The notes under the pieces were generated by a model. The model searched no databases. It was given only the letters and a program-made list of their open reading frames with translations, and was not told the origin of the DNA. Shown piece by piece: positions 1 to 7,655 of a DNA stretch of 64,000 nt; the first letter of the stretch is position 1; every line of letters begins with the position of its first letter. The DNA lies in contig NC_014306.1 in the NCBI RefSeq assembly GCF_000196615.1, forward strand, positions 434,001-498,000, in the 5' to 3' direction. The stretch is from Erwinia billingiae Eb661 (lineage in GTDB: Bacteria > Pseudomonadota > Gammaproteobacteria > Enterobacterales > Enterobacteriaceae). The translations under genes were made by a program, and so were the position numbers.

Positions 1-399
1 CGAGACTAAAATGAAGACCTTAGCCTCGACGTCTTGATTTAACGCTGGTGCTGGTGGCAGGTTTTCCTGCTGCCAGCTCGGCCCTCTCTCATGGGCGGCC
101 TACCGCTAATAAAGGCTGGGGAAACTCAGCCCGTTATTCCCCCTCACTGAAGATACATCCGCAATACACTAAAACCCGCCTTAATAATAATGGCTTAGCA
201 ATTCAAGGGGCATTGCCTGCCCTGGAACCGGTTCAAAGTGCACTAATCACGCAGCGGAAGGGCTTTGTCTGCTTTTTGGCCTGGATCGCAAAAGTTAGGT
301 TAAGTCGCTAAAGTTCACTGATTTCCCGCCGAAACTATAAAAAAAGATAACTCTTCTGCCTAACCCCAATCCTGGCGACAGCCTCAAGGATGTTGATTC
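1..399. other. Non-coding left end upstream of aer
   Basis: No convincing gene is visible here. The only sizeable open frame (48-311, plus strand) has no family resemblance or good ribosome site and looks like chance. A short inverted repeat lies near 55-77 and could be the 3' terminator of a gene left of the window, but it has no clear T tract. The right part holds the sigma-28 promoter of aer, listed separately. Confidence 0.6.
309..335 (+). promoter_or_regulatory. Sigma-28 (FliA) flagellar-class promoter of aer
   Basis: The sequence has TAAAGTTC (309-316), exactly 11 bases, then GCCGAAAC (328-335). The enteric FliA consensus is TAAAGTTT-N11-GCCGATAA, so spacing is exact and most positions match. 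It lies 65 bases upstream of the aer start. Chemoreceptor genes of enteric bacteria are late flagellar genes read by FliA, so position and gene type agree. Confidence 0.8.
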
Positions 400-1944
400 A
401 TGCGTACAAATTTGCCCGTAACACAGCAGGAATATGTGTTTGACGATAATGCCACTCTGATGACCACCACCGACATCAGCAGCCACATCACCTATGCCAA
501 CGATGCATTTATTGAGGCCAGCGGATTTTCGCCGGAAGAGATCAGCGGCCAGCCGCACAATATGGTGCGCCATCCGGATATGCCGCCTGAAGCCTTTGCC
601 GATATGTGGGCGACCCTCAAGCAGGGCGAACCCTGGACCGGGCTGGTGAAAAATCGCCGTAAAAATGGCGATCATTACTGGGTGCGTGCCAACGCCATTC
701 CGGTGGTCCGGGACGGCAAGGTGCAGGGATTTATGTCGGTTCGCACCAAACCCGGCAAGCAGGAAGTGCGTGAAACCGAAAAGCTTTACCGCGAGTTCCG
801 CGAAGGGAAACGTAAAGGCTGGCGCTTCCATAAAGGGCTGCTGGTGCGAACCGGCTTGCTGAGCTGGACCACGCTGTTTAAAACCCTGTCTCTGCGCTGG
901 CGCATCCGCAGCGCGATGATCGCTTTGCTGCCGTTGGCGCTGCTGGGCGTCTGGCTGCTGGGCTTGCCGGGCCGGTCGCTGGCGATCTTTGCCGCCGTCA
1001 TGGCGGTGCTGTTAATGCTGGCGTCGGCCTGGCTGGAGCAGCAGATTTCCCGCCCGATAGAGCGGATGTGCCAGCAGGCGCTGAAGGTGGCGACCGGGGC
1101 CAGCCACAAGGTGGATGAAACCGATCGGGTTGATGACGTCGGCATGACGCTGCGGGCGGTGGGTCAGCTGGGGCTGATGTTCCGCTGGCTGGTGGATGAC
1201 GTCAGCGGCCAGGCGATTAACGTGCTGAGTGCCAGCGATGCCATCGCCCACGGCAACAACGAACTGAGCCGCCGCACCGAACAAGCGGCCGCCAACGTGC
1301 AGCAAACCGCCGCCACCATGAATGAAATGACCGCGACGGTGCAGAGCAATACCGAAACCGCCCGTCAGGTGAACACGCTGTCGAAAAGCACCAGCGATGT
1401 GGCCACCAAAGGCGGCAAGGCGATGAACGAGATGGTGACGATGATGGCCGAAATCGACGAAAGTTCGAAGAAAATCGCCAGCATTACCAGCGTGATCGAC
1501 GGCATTGCTTTCCAGACCAATATCCTGGCGCTGAACGCCGCAGTGGAAGCCGCACGCGCCGGTGAGCAGGGTAAAGGCTTTGCGGTGGTGGCTGGCGAAG
1601 TCCGCAGCCTGGCGCAACGCAGCGCGGTCGCCGCCAGTGAGATCAAGAATCTGGTGGAAAACAGCGCCACCAAGGTGCGTTTAGGCAGCGATCACGTCAA
1701 CGATGCCGGTAAAACTATGGAAAACATCGTCAGCCAGGTCCAGAACGTTACCTCACTGATTGCGCAGATCAGCGCGGCGACCTCCGAGCAGGCGACCGCG
1801 CTCAGCGAAGTCAGCCTGGCGGTGGAAGACCTGGACAACATCACCCATCAAAACGCCGCGCGGGTGGAAGAGGGCGCTCAGGCCTCCGGCCGCATGACGC
1901 GTCAGGCTACGCGGCTGGTGGAAGCGATCAGCGTCTTCCGCTAA
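400..1944 (+). CDS. aer: Aerotaxis receptor Aer (PAS-containing methyl-accepting chemotaxis protein)
   Basis: An energy/redox-sensing chemoreceptor that signals through CheW/CheA. At 514 residues it is close to E. coli Aer (506). The N-terminal PAS domain (about 20-120) carries the Aer-typical stretches [13 protein letters not shown] and [15 protein letters not shown], which form the FAD pocket. A hydrophobic double-pass segment at about 168-210 anchors it in the inner membrane without a periplasmic sensing domain. A HAMP-like linker is followed by the cytoplasmic signalling hairpin with [20 protein letters not shown]. The C-terminus lacks a CheR/CheB-tethering pentapeptide, as in E. coli Aer. 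The start ATG has AAGGA at 386-390, and a sigma-28 promoter lies upstream. Confidence 0.93.
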   Translation: MRTNLPVTQQEYVFDDNATLMTTTDISSHITYANDAFIEASGFSPEEISGQPHNMVRHPDMPPEAFADMWATLKQGEPWTGLVKNRRKNGDHYWVRANAIPVVRDGKVQGFMSVRTKPGKQEVRETEKLYREFREGKRKGWRFHKGLLVRTGLLSWTTLFKTLSLRWRIRSAMIALLPLALLGVWLLGLPGRSLAIFAAVMAVLLMLASAWLEQQISRPIERMCQQALKVATGASHKVDETDRVDDVGMTLRAVGQLGLMFRWLVDDVSGQAINVLSASDAIAHGNNELSRRTEQAAANVQQTAATMNEMTATVQSNTETARQVNTLSKSTSDVATKGGKAMNEMVTMMAEIDESSKKIASITSVIDGIAFQTNILALNAAVEAARAGEQGKGFAVVAGEVRSLAQRSAVAASEIKNLVENSATKVRLGSDHVNDAGKTMENIVSQVQNVTSLIAQISAATSEQATALSEVSLAVEDLDNITHQNAARVEEGAQASGRMTRQATRLVEAISVFR

Positions 1945-1952
1945 CCCCGGTC

Positions 1953-2093
1953 CCGGTTGCGGCACGCGAATGCGCGGCAACCGGCTCGCATTGGCTAGTC
2001 CGGTTGCCGCATCATATTGCACTGCAACCGGCTCGCATTGGCCAGTCCGGTTGCCGCATAATATTGCACTGCAACCGGCTCGCATTTCTCACC
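1953..2093. repeat. Three tandem 47-bp units with alternating palindromic arms
   Basis: The 8-mer CCGGTTGC occurs at 1953, 2000 and 2047, and its reverse complement GCAACCGG at 1977, 2024 and 2071, all exactly 47 bases apart. Units 2 and 3 are almost identical and unit 1 has diverged between the arms. Each arm can pair with the neighbour on either side, so alternative hairpin registers are possible. The array lies between the aer stop (1944) and the AraC start (2139). There is no T tract, so it is not a standard terminator. It resembles dispersed intergenic palindromic repeats, but I cannot name a family. Confidence 0.85.
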
Positions 2094-2138
2094 GGTGGCG
2101 TGATACGTTTCTGTCACCACCTGCCGCCGGTAACCGTC

Positions 2139-2912
2139 ATGTCGACCACCTTTATCCCCGAATTTTCCACCCGTCCACTGATCCCTTTTGCCCATGATTA
2201 TCAGCATGGCGACCGCGAACAGATGCATCACCACGACTGCGCGCAGCTGATCCACAGCCTGACCGGCGTGGTCAGGGTTGAAACCGCCGCCGGACACTGG
2301 ATTGTGCCGCCGGGGCGCGGCGTCTGGATGCCCGCTGGCGTGCGGCATGCGTTGCAGATCACCGGCCAGGTGGCGGCGAGGACGCTGTTTATCGACCCGC
2401 TCGCCCGCGCGGATTTGCCGGTCAGCTGTCAGGTGGTGCAGGTTTCGCCGTTGCTGAGAGAGTTGATCGTCAGCTCGCTGTCGCTGCCGCCGTCTTATTC
2501 GGCCAACACCCGCACCGAGCGGATTTACGAGCTGATGCTGGATGAAATCCGGGTGATGGCGGCGTTGCCGTTTTGCCTGCCGGAGCCACAGACGCCGCCG
2601 CTGGTGGCCCTGTGCCAACGCATCCGCACACAGCCCGCCGAACGCTGGACGCTGGAGAATAGCGCCAGCCAGCTGAGCGTCAGCAGCAGGACGCTGGCCC
2701 GACGTTTTTATCAGGAAACCGGCTTGCAGTTCAGTGACTGGGTGCGCCGCGCCAGGCTGATGGAAGCCCTGACGCGGCTGGCGGCGGGTGAGTCGGTGCT
2801 GCGCGTGGCGCTGGATATGGGTTACGAAAGCCACAGTGCCTTCAGCGCCATGTTTCGGCGGATTATGGGCGTGGCGCCCAGCGACTATTTCCCGGCCAAA
2901 GACGTCCAGTGA
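2139..2912 (+). CDS. AraC-family transcriptional regulator with N-terminal cupin (NimR/YeaM-like)
   Basis: A DNA-binding regulator of 257 residues. The first 130 residues form a cupin-like ligand domain (HHHDCAQLIHSLTGVV, then a PPGRGVWMPAGVRH strand). The last 100 residues hold two helix-turn-helix motifs typical of AraC/XylS (SVSSRTLARRFYQETG and RVALDMGYESHSAFSAMFRR). The layout resembles the NimR/YeaM group, whose members often control adjacent efflux genes, but no such target is next to it. An upstream in-frame start at 2004 would run into the 47-bp repeats, so ATG 2139 is preferred. The 3' end overlaps convergent leuA by 28 bases. Confidence 0.85.
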   Translation: MSTTFIPEFSTRPLIPFAHDYQHGDREQMHHHDCAQLIHSLTGVVRVETAAGHWIVPPGRGVWMPAGVRHALQITGQVAARTLFIDPLARADLPVSCQVVQVSPLLRELIVSSLSLPPSYSANTRTERIYELMLDEIRVMAALPFCLPEPQTPPLVALCQRIRTQPAERWTLENSASQLSVSSRTLARRFYQETGLQFSDWVRRARLMEALTRLAAGESVLRVALDMGYESHSAFSAMFRRIMGVAPSDYFPAKDVQ

Positions 2913-4558
2913 GCGAAGGCGTTGAGCAGCGCCTGCAGAGAGGCTCTGGCCACGTCGCCATCGATGCCGACGCCCCAGCTGCTCTGGCCGTCCGGCAGGA
3001 TGCAGCGCAGATAGGTCACCGAGCGGCTGTCACTGTGTTGCCCCAGCGTATGCTCGTGGTAATCCTGGATCGACAGCGTGACGTTATAGGTCTTGCTCAA
3101 TGCCGCCACGGCCGCCGACAGCAGGCCCTTTCCCCGTCCTTCCAGTTTCTGGCGTTTTTCGCCCTGCCACAGTTCGCCCTGTAACAGCAGTTCGCCGCCT
3201 TCGCTCTGACTGCGGTAATCATGCAGTTGCAGCGCGGGCGAGTTTAAGCCATACAGGCGGCAGAACAGTTGCCAGATGGCGGCCTGGGTCATTTCCCCGC
3301 CTTCGCTGTCGGCCTGCTGCTGGACGTGATGGCTGAAATGCTGTTGCAGCGCGCGAGGCAGGGACAGCCCGTGGTTTTGCTCGATCATCCAGGCGGCACC
3401 GCTTTTCCCCGACTGGCTGTTGACGCGGATCACCGCTTCATAGCTGCAGCCGATATCCGCCGGATCGATGGGCAGATACGGCACTTCCCACTGCGCGTCC
3501 GGCGTCTGCCGGCGGGCGCTGAAGCCTTTTTTAATCGCATCCTGATGCGATCCGGAAAAGGCGGTAAACACCAGTTCACCGGCATACGGATGGCGGGGAT
3601 GCACCGGCAGCTGGTTGCACTGCTCGACGGTATCCACCACCTGTTTAATCTGGCTGAAATCGAGACCCGGCGGGATGCCCTGGGTATAGAGGTTCAGCGC
3701 CAGCGTCACCAGATCGACATTGCCGGTGCGCTCGCCGTTACCAAACAGGCAGCCTTCAACGCGGTCGGCCCCGGCCAGCATTGCCAGTTCGGCACAGGCA
3801 ATGCCGGTGCCACGGTCGTTATGCGGATGTACGCTGATACACACCTGCGATCGCGCCGAAAAATGGCGGCAGAAGTGCTCAATCTGATCGGCATAAACGT
3901 TCGGGGTGTTCACTTCCACCGTGGCCGGTAAGTTGATGATCATCGGGCGTTCGGCACAGGGTTGCCAGACGGCGGCGACGGCTTCACAAATCTCCAGCGC
4001 AAAATCACTTTCGGTAAAGCAGAAGGTTTCCGGCGAGTATTCAAAGGTCCACCGGGTGGCCGGGTTCTCTTCGCAGCGCTGGCGAATTTGTCGGGTGGCG
4101 TTGACTGCCAGCGCGACGATCTCTTCCCGGCTTTGGCGGAACACCAGCTTACGGAACACCGGTGCGGTGGCGTTATACAGATGCAAAGTGGCGCGGTGTG
4201 CGCCTTCAAGGGCGGCAAAAGTGCGGTCGATTAAGTCACTGCGGGCCTGGGTCAGCACCTGAATGGTGACGTTTTCGGGGATATGATCCCCTTCGATCAG
4301 CTCACGGACAAAGGCAAAGTCCGTCTGTGACGCCGACGGAAACGCCACTTCAATTTCGGTGAAACCGCACTGCAGCAGCAGGTTCCAGAACAGCATTTTG
4401 CGCTGGCTGTCCATCGGCTCGGCCAGCGCCTGATTGCCGTCGCGGAGATCGGTGGATAACCAGCGTGGTGCCTGGGTTAAGGTCCTGCCCGGCCACTGAC
4501 GGTCGGGGAGTGCCAGCACCGGGGACGTGGGGTATTTTTCTGCGGGGGATAACAGCAT
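2885..4558 (-). CDS. leuA: 2-isopropylmalate synthase, long 557-residue form
   Basis: Condenses acetyl-CoA with 2-oxoisovalerate, the first committed step of leucine synthesis. The N-terminal TIM-barrel opens with LSTDLRDGNQAL, carrying the catalytic Arg-Asp, and the metal-binding HPHNDRGTG lies near the middle. The C-terminal 130 residues match the leucine-feedback regulatory domain in length and position. This is the longer class found in pseudomonads and actinobacteria and some Enterobacterales, not the roughly 520-residue LeuA of the classical leuABCD operon. No leuB, leuC or leuD is nearby, so it is a stand-alone gene and the genome may hold another copy. AGGAGA sits just before the ATG. 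A terminator-like hairpin lies about 95 bases upstream. Confidence 0.93.
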   Translation of the reverse strand: MLLSPAEKYPTSPVLALPDRQWPGRTLTQAPRWLSTDLRDGNQALAEPMDSQRKMLFWNLLLQCGFTEIEVAFPSASQTDFAFVRELIEGDHIPENVTIQVLTQARSDLIDRTFAALEGAHRATLHLYNATAPVFRKLVFRQSREEIVALAVNATRQIRQRCEENPATRWTFEYSPETFCFTESDFALEICEAVAAVWQPCAERPMIINLPATVEVNTPNVYADQIEHFCRHFSARSQVCISVHPHNDRGTGIACAELAMLAGADRVEGCLFGNGERTGNVDLVTLALNLYTQGIPPGLDFSQIKQVVDTVEQCNQLPVHPRHPYAGELVFTAFSGSHQDAIKKGFSARRQTPDAQWEVPYLPIDPADIGCSYEAVIRVNSQSGKSGAAWMIEQNHGLSLPRALQQHFSHHVQQQADSEGGEMTQAAIWQLFCRLYGLNSPALQLHDYRSQSEGGELLLQGELWQGEKRQKLEGRGKGLLSAAVAALSKTYNVTLSIQDYHEHTLGQHSDSRSVTYLRCILPDGQSSWGVGIDGDVARASLQALLNAFAHWTSLAGK

Positions 4559-4652
4559 GATGAGTCTCCTGAAAAGGGAGAACCATCATGACCGCAGGTC
4601 GCGGCAGAGACTGGCGGAAAGCTGACAATCAGTGTGGCAAAAGTGACAAATG

Positions 4653-4678
4653 AAAAAAAAGCAGACCTTGCGGTCTGC
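4653..4678 (-). terminator. Rho-independent terminator or attenuator hairpin in the leuA leader
   Basis: Read on the minus strand, GCAGACC and GGTCTGC form a 7-bp stem with a 4-base loop (4661-4678), followed directly by eight T residues (4653-4660). It ends about 95 bases before the leuA start. A terminator inside the 5' leader of a leucine gene suggests attenuation, but no leader peptide rich in Leu codons is visible. It may instead end a small RNA starting near 4760. Confidence 0.7.
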
Positions 4679-5075
4679 CTTCTGAACGCCCTGGAATTGG
4701 CGTGTTGAACCAAAGAGATTTGCTGTCAGCGGTATTAATTGTTGGTTGTATAAAAATCCGCTGGCTTATTTTTTATAGGAAAACGATCTTTGCCACAAGC
4801 TGTTCCTGGAAATCCGCCATATTTTTAAGCCATTTCTCGGAAAATTGCAGCAAGCTTTACGGTGAAATGTGACAAAAACAACACTCTCCTGACCTTTTTC
4901 AGAATGTGGAACATGTCGTCCGGATAATGAGTAATCATAAAACTGATCTATATCAATCGGTTGTAATTAACGTTGAAAAAAATTCACTGATTGTAACGGC
5001 ATGTATCAGGTTTTTTAAAACGTCAGCAGGACATTATTCTGCTGTGGCCTTTATATTAAGGATGAATAATTAGCG

Positions 5076-5158
5076 GAGTCAGTAATCGCTATTTTAGTAT
5101 TGCCGCCAGATTTTCTGGAAATGCGCTTCTATTACTGCATCGCGTTACTGACTCTTTT
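5076..5158 (+). other. Long-range inverted repeat ending in a T run, possible structured RNA
   Basis: GAGTCAGTAA (5076-5085) is exactly complementary to TTACTGACTC (5145-5154). Pairing extends by CGC with one bulge, and five T residues follow. The 59-base interior contains a small CCAGATTTTCTGG hairpin. A possible -10 (TATATT, 5052-5057) lies just upstream. This could be a small RNA of about 90 bases or a structured leader of the kinase gene. No known family is recognised. Confidence 0.4.
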
Positions 5159-5246
5159 TGCCCAATCACGAAAAATAATTCAGCTACAGTTAGACACTTA
5201 GCTCGTTTTCCCCTTCATCATTCACATCATCAGAGAGAGAAGCGTC

Positions 5247-6899
5247 ATGAGTCAGTTTTTTATGAATCAGAAGAGCGGCCTGGTCAATGAAGCCATCGAA
5301 GGTGCCCTGATTAGCAGTGGTTATCACAATATCAGTCAGCTGGACGTGGGGCCGGATATCCGGGTGGTGGTGCGCAATGACTGGGATAAGTCGCGCGTGG
5401 CGTTGATTTCCGGCGGTGGTTCCGGTCATGAGCCGGCTCACGTTGGTTTTGTCGGCAAAGGGATGCTGACCGCAGCCGTTTGCGGCGATATTTTTGCCTC
5501 ACCCAGCGTTGACGCGGTATTAAGCGCCATTGTTAACGTAACCGGTAAGAAAGGCTGTTTGCTAATCGTCAAAAACTACACCGGCGATCGGCTCAATTTT
5601 GGTCTGGCGGCGGAGAAGGCGAAGAAGCTGGGCTTCAAGGTCGATTTGGTGATGGTGACCGATGATATCGCCTTGCCGGATAACCCGCAGCCGCGCGGCA
5701 TTGCGGGAACGGCGTTGGTGCATAAGGTGGCCGGTTATGCGGCAGAGCAGGGCAAATCCTTAAAAGACGTGACGGCGTTGGCGAATAAAGCGATTGCGGC
5801 CACCGCGAGTATTGGTTTGGCATTTTCCACCTGTCATGTGCCTGGTGAGAAGCGCGACGATCGGGTGAAGGAAGGGCAGAGCGAGTTGGGCATGGGCATT
5901 CACGGCGAACCGGGTGCATCGACGCTGAAGACGCAGAACAGCGAGGAGATCGTCAGCGTGTTGGTGGAGAAGCTGGCGAAGCACAATCCGGATGGCAAGA
6001 AGGTGGCGTTGTTAGTGAACAATCTTGGCGGTTTTTCGGCGCTGGAGATGGCGGTGCTAACCCGCGAGGTGTTGAAAACGGATTTAGGTAAAACCGTTAA
6101 GCAGTTGGTGGGTCCGGCAACCCTGGTGAGTGCGTTGGACATGAAGGGCTTTTCGCTTTCGACGCTGGTATTGACGCCCTCGTTAGAGGAAGCATTGCTG
6201 GCGCCGGTCGAGGCCAGCGGGTGGCAGTCGGCGGTGAAGGTGAAGGCCCCGAAGGTGATCAAAGGTAAGAAAGTGGCCTCCCAGCAGAAGGTGAAACCAT
6301 CGGAGAATGCCAGGGTTGCTGCGGTGGTGAAGGCCATTTGCAGCACGTTAGTGGGATTAGAGAGTGAGTTGAATCAGCTGGATGCGAAGGTCGGTGACGG
6401 TGACACCGGTTCAACCTTTGCGGCCGGCGCGGGCAAGGTGTTGAAGGACTTAAAGGCGAAGGCATTGCCATTAGACGATCTGTCCAGTCTGCTGACCTAT
6501 GTCGGTGAGCAGTTAGCGGTGGTGATGGGCGGTTCCAGCGGGGTATTGATGTCGATTATGTTTACCGCGGCGGGGCAGAAGCTGGAAGAGGGCGAGCCGT
6601 TGGCGAAGGCGTTGAGTTGGGGGCTGGACAGAATGCAGCATTACGGTGGCGCGCAGCCGGGTCATCGCACGATGATCGATGCGTTGCATCCGGCCTTTGA
6701 AGCCTTGGTCGCCGGTAAGGATTTGAAGAAGGTGGCGACCGCGGCGAAGAAGGGGGCGGACAGCACCGCGAAGATGCGTTCAGCCAAAGCCGGACGTTCA
6801 TCGTATCTGAACAAGGACAGTCTGAACGGGGTGAAAGACCCAGGCGCTTATGCCGTGGAGCAGGTGTTTGCTGAGTTGGCTAAGGGCGGTAAGGCTTAA
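5247..6899 (+). CDS. dhaK: ATP-dependent dihydroxyacetone kinase, single-chain DhaK-DhaL type
   Basis: Phosphorylates dihydroxyacetone to dihydroxyacetone phosphate, feeding it into glycolysis. The 550 residues match the Citrobacter freundii enzyme (552) in length and order. The N-terminal K domain has ISGGGSGHEPAHVGFVG and a substrate-binding His at residue 219 in GIHGEPG, which forms a hemiaminal with dihydroxyacetone in the family. A Lys/Ala-rich linker (about 325-350) leads to the C-terminal ATP-binding L domain, with the Mg-binding GDGDTGSTFAAG and later MGGSSGVL and GGAQPGHRTM. No PTS-type dhaM or glycerol dehydrogenase is adjacent, so this is the ATP-using form acting alone. The ATG follows a purine-rich AGAGAGAGAAG site. 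Confidence 0.93.
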   Translation: MSQFFMNQKSGLVNEAIEGALISSGYHNISQLDVGPDIRVVVRNDWDKSRVALISGGGSGHEPAHVGFVGKGMLTAAVCGDIFASPSVDAVLSAIVNVTGKKGCLLIVKNYTGDRLNFGLAAEKAKKLGFKVDLVMVTDDIALPDNPQPRGIAGTALVHKVAGYAAEQGKSLKDVTALANKAIAATASIGLAFSTCHVPGEKRDDRVKEGQSELGMGIHGEPGASTLKTQNSEEIVSVLVEKLAKHNPDGKKVALLVNNLGGFSALEMAVLTREVLKTDLGKTVKQLVGPATLVSALDMKGFSLSTLVLTPSLEEALLAPVEASGWQSAVKVKAPKVIKGKKVASQQKVKPSENARVAAVVKAICSTLVGLESELNQLDAKVGDGDTGSTFAAGAGKVLKDLKAKALPLDDLSSLLTYVGEQLAVVMGGSSGVLMSIMFTAAGQKLEEGEPLAKALSWGLDRMQHYGGAQPGHRTMIDALHPAFEALVAGKDLKKVATAAKKGADSTAKMRSAKAGRSSYLNKDSLNGVKDPGAYAVEQVFAELAKGGKA

Positions 6900-6978
6900 G
6901 GGGTTTAGGGGTAGGTCAAGGGCGGCTCGGTGGAATTGGGGTCGCACAGGTCAAAACCAGCTTGGGTGTCTCGGCGTC

Positions 6979-7074
6979 GGCAGAGTGCGCGTGATCCGAG
7001 ACGCCGTGAACCCATCCTTGGGGGCTTGGCTGCCGCATCCCTGCGGCAGACACTCGGCTAACGCGCACTCTGCC
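6979..7074. repeat. Large imperfect palindrome, copy 1
   Basis: Ends are a perfect 14-bp inverted repeat: GGCAGAGTGCGCGT (6979-6992) and its complement (7061-7074). Inside are a CTGCCGCATCCCTGCGGCAG hairpin and CCGAG/CTCGG arms, so the 96 bases can fold into a branched structure. There is no coding capacity or T tract. It resembles enteric intergenic palindromic elements, but it does not match the ERIC consensus as I know it. Confidence 0.8.
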
Positions 7075-7222
7075 GCCACCATTAAGCTTCTGATTTGTTT
7101 GGTGATTTTGGGGATGCACAGGTCAAGGGCGGCCTCGGTGGAATAGGGGGCGCACTGGTCAAGGGCGGCTCGGGTAGTATCAGGGTCGCACAGGCCAAAA
7201 CCAGCTTGGGTGTCTCGGCGTC

Positions 7223-7318
7223 GGCAGAGTGCGCGTGATCCGAGACGCCGTGAACCCATCCCTGGGGGCTTGGCTGCCGCATCCCTGCGGCAGACACTCG
7301 GCTAACGCGCACTCTGCC
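7223..7318. repeat. Large imperfect palindrome, copy 2
   Basis: Second copy of the 96-base palindrome, with the same 14-bp terminal inverted repeats (7223-7236 and 7305-7318) and internal hairpin. It is almost identical to copy 1, differing by about one base. Confidence 0.8.
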
Positions 7319-7427
7319 GCCACCCTTAATCTTCTGAGTTGTTGGTGGGATTTGGGGATGCACAGGTTAAGGGCGGTCTCGGTTGTATTAGGGGGGCACG
7401 GTCAGATCGTCTTTCTCAATTTGGGGC

Positions 7428-7655
7428 TTACTGATCGGGTCTGTCAGGCAGTATTTTGACCACGATATAGACGACCAGAATAGATACTCCGATGGCAATC
7501 AGGCGCTCATGCCAGGTTTCATAATGAAAAAACCAGTAGCAGCAGACAAGAACAAGCAATCCACCTAAAATCGAAACGCTCGTTTCAAGAAAAGTATGAA
7601 AAAGCCGTTTCCACACGCTCAAATTATTTGCCTCATCTTTTCGCCTTGATCTCAT
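7428..7655 (-). CDS. Small two-helix membrane protein, possible immunity partner of the upstream gene
   Basis: A 75-residue protein of unknown family. It has a charged N-terminus (about 1-17), two hydrophobic helices (about 25-42 and 52-68) joined by a short polar turn, and a short charged tail, so it should sit in the inner membrane. Its start overlaps the end of the 216-residue gene by 23 bases, so the two are probably translationally coupled. The region is more AT-rich than its surroundings, which suggests transfer. The coupling and membrane location fit an immunity protein against a membrane-acting toxin, but this is inference; it could equally be an unrelated small membrane protein. Confidence 0.6.
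   Translation of the reverse strand: MRSRRKDEANNLSVWKRLFHTFLETSVSILGGLLVLVCCYWFFHYETWHERLIAIGVSILVVYIVVKILPDRPDQ

Larger units (their letters stand above)
4559..5246. other. Divergent non-coding region between leuA and dihydroxyacetone kinase
   Basis: No gene is supported in these 688 bases. On the minus strand a terminator-like hairpin (4653-4678) precedes leuA, with a possible -10 (TATAAA near 4770) about 100 bases further upstream. This could be a leuA leader or a short independent RNA. I looked for a leucine-rich leader peptide on the minus strand and found none. On the plus strand a 10-bp inverted repeat closes a roughly 80-base structure ending in a T run (5076-5158). The middle (4740-5060) is AT-rich and probably holds the promoters of both flanking genes. 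Confidence 0.6.
6915..7402. repeat. 244-bp tandem duplication of an intergenic element
   Basis: Bases about 6915-7158 are repeated nearly exactly at about 7159-7402, with an offset of 243-244 bases. Differences are few: scattered substitutions and one indel near 6930. The unit consists of a large palindrome (listed separately) plus a linker ending in a short direct repeat containing CAAGGGCGG. High identity points to a recent duplication by slippage or unequal crossing-over. Open frames crossing it on either strand are by-products of the repeat. Confidence 0.9.

Noticed and set aside
48..311. Plus-strand frame of 87 codons at the left end
   Set aside because: No ribosome site, no family features, and mixed composition.
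1995..2834. Minus-strand open frame of 279 codons opposite the AraC gene
   Set aside because: Overlaps a clear AraC regulator and the 47-bp repeats; Gln/Arg/His-rich shadow.
1953..7402. Possible CRISPR arrays at the 47-bp and 244-bp repeats
   Set aside because: Repeats are contiguous with no unique spacers of equal length, and no cas genes are nearby.
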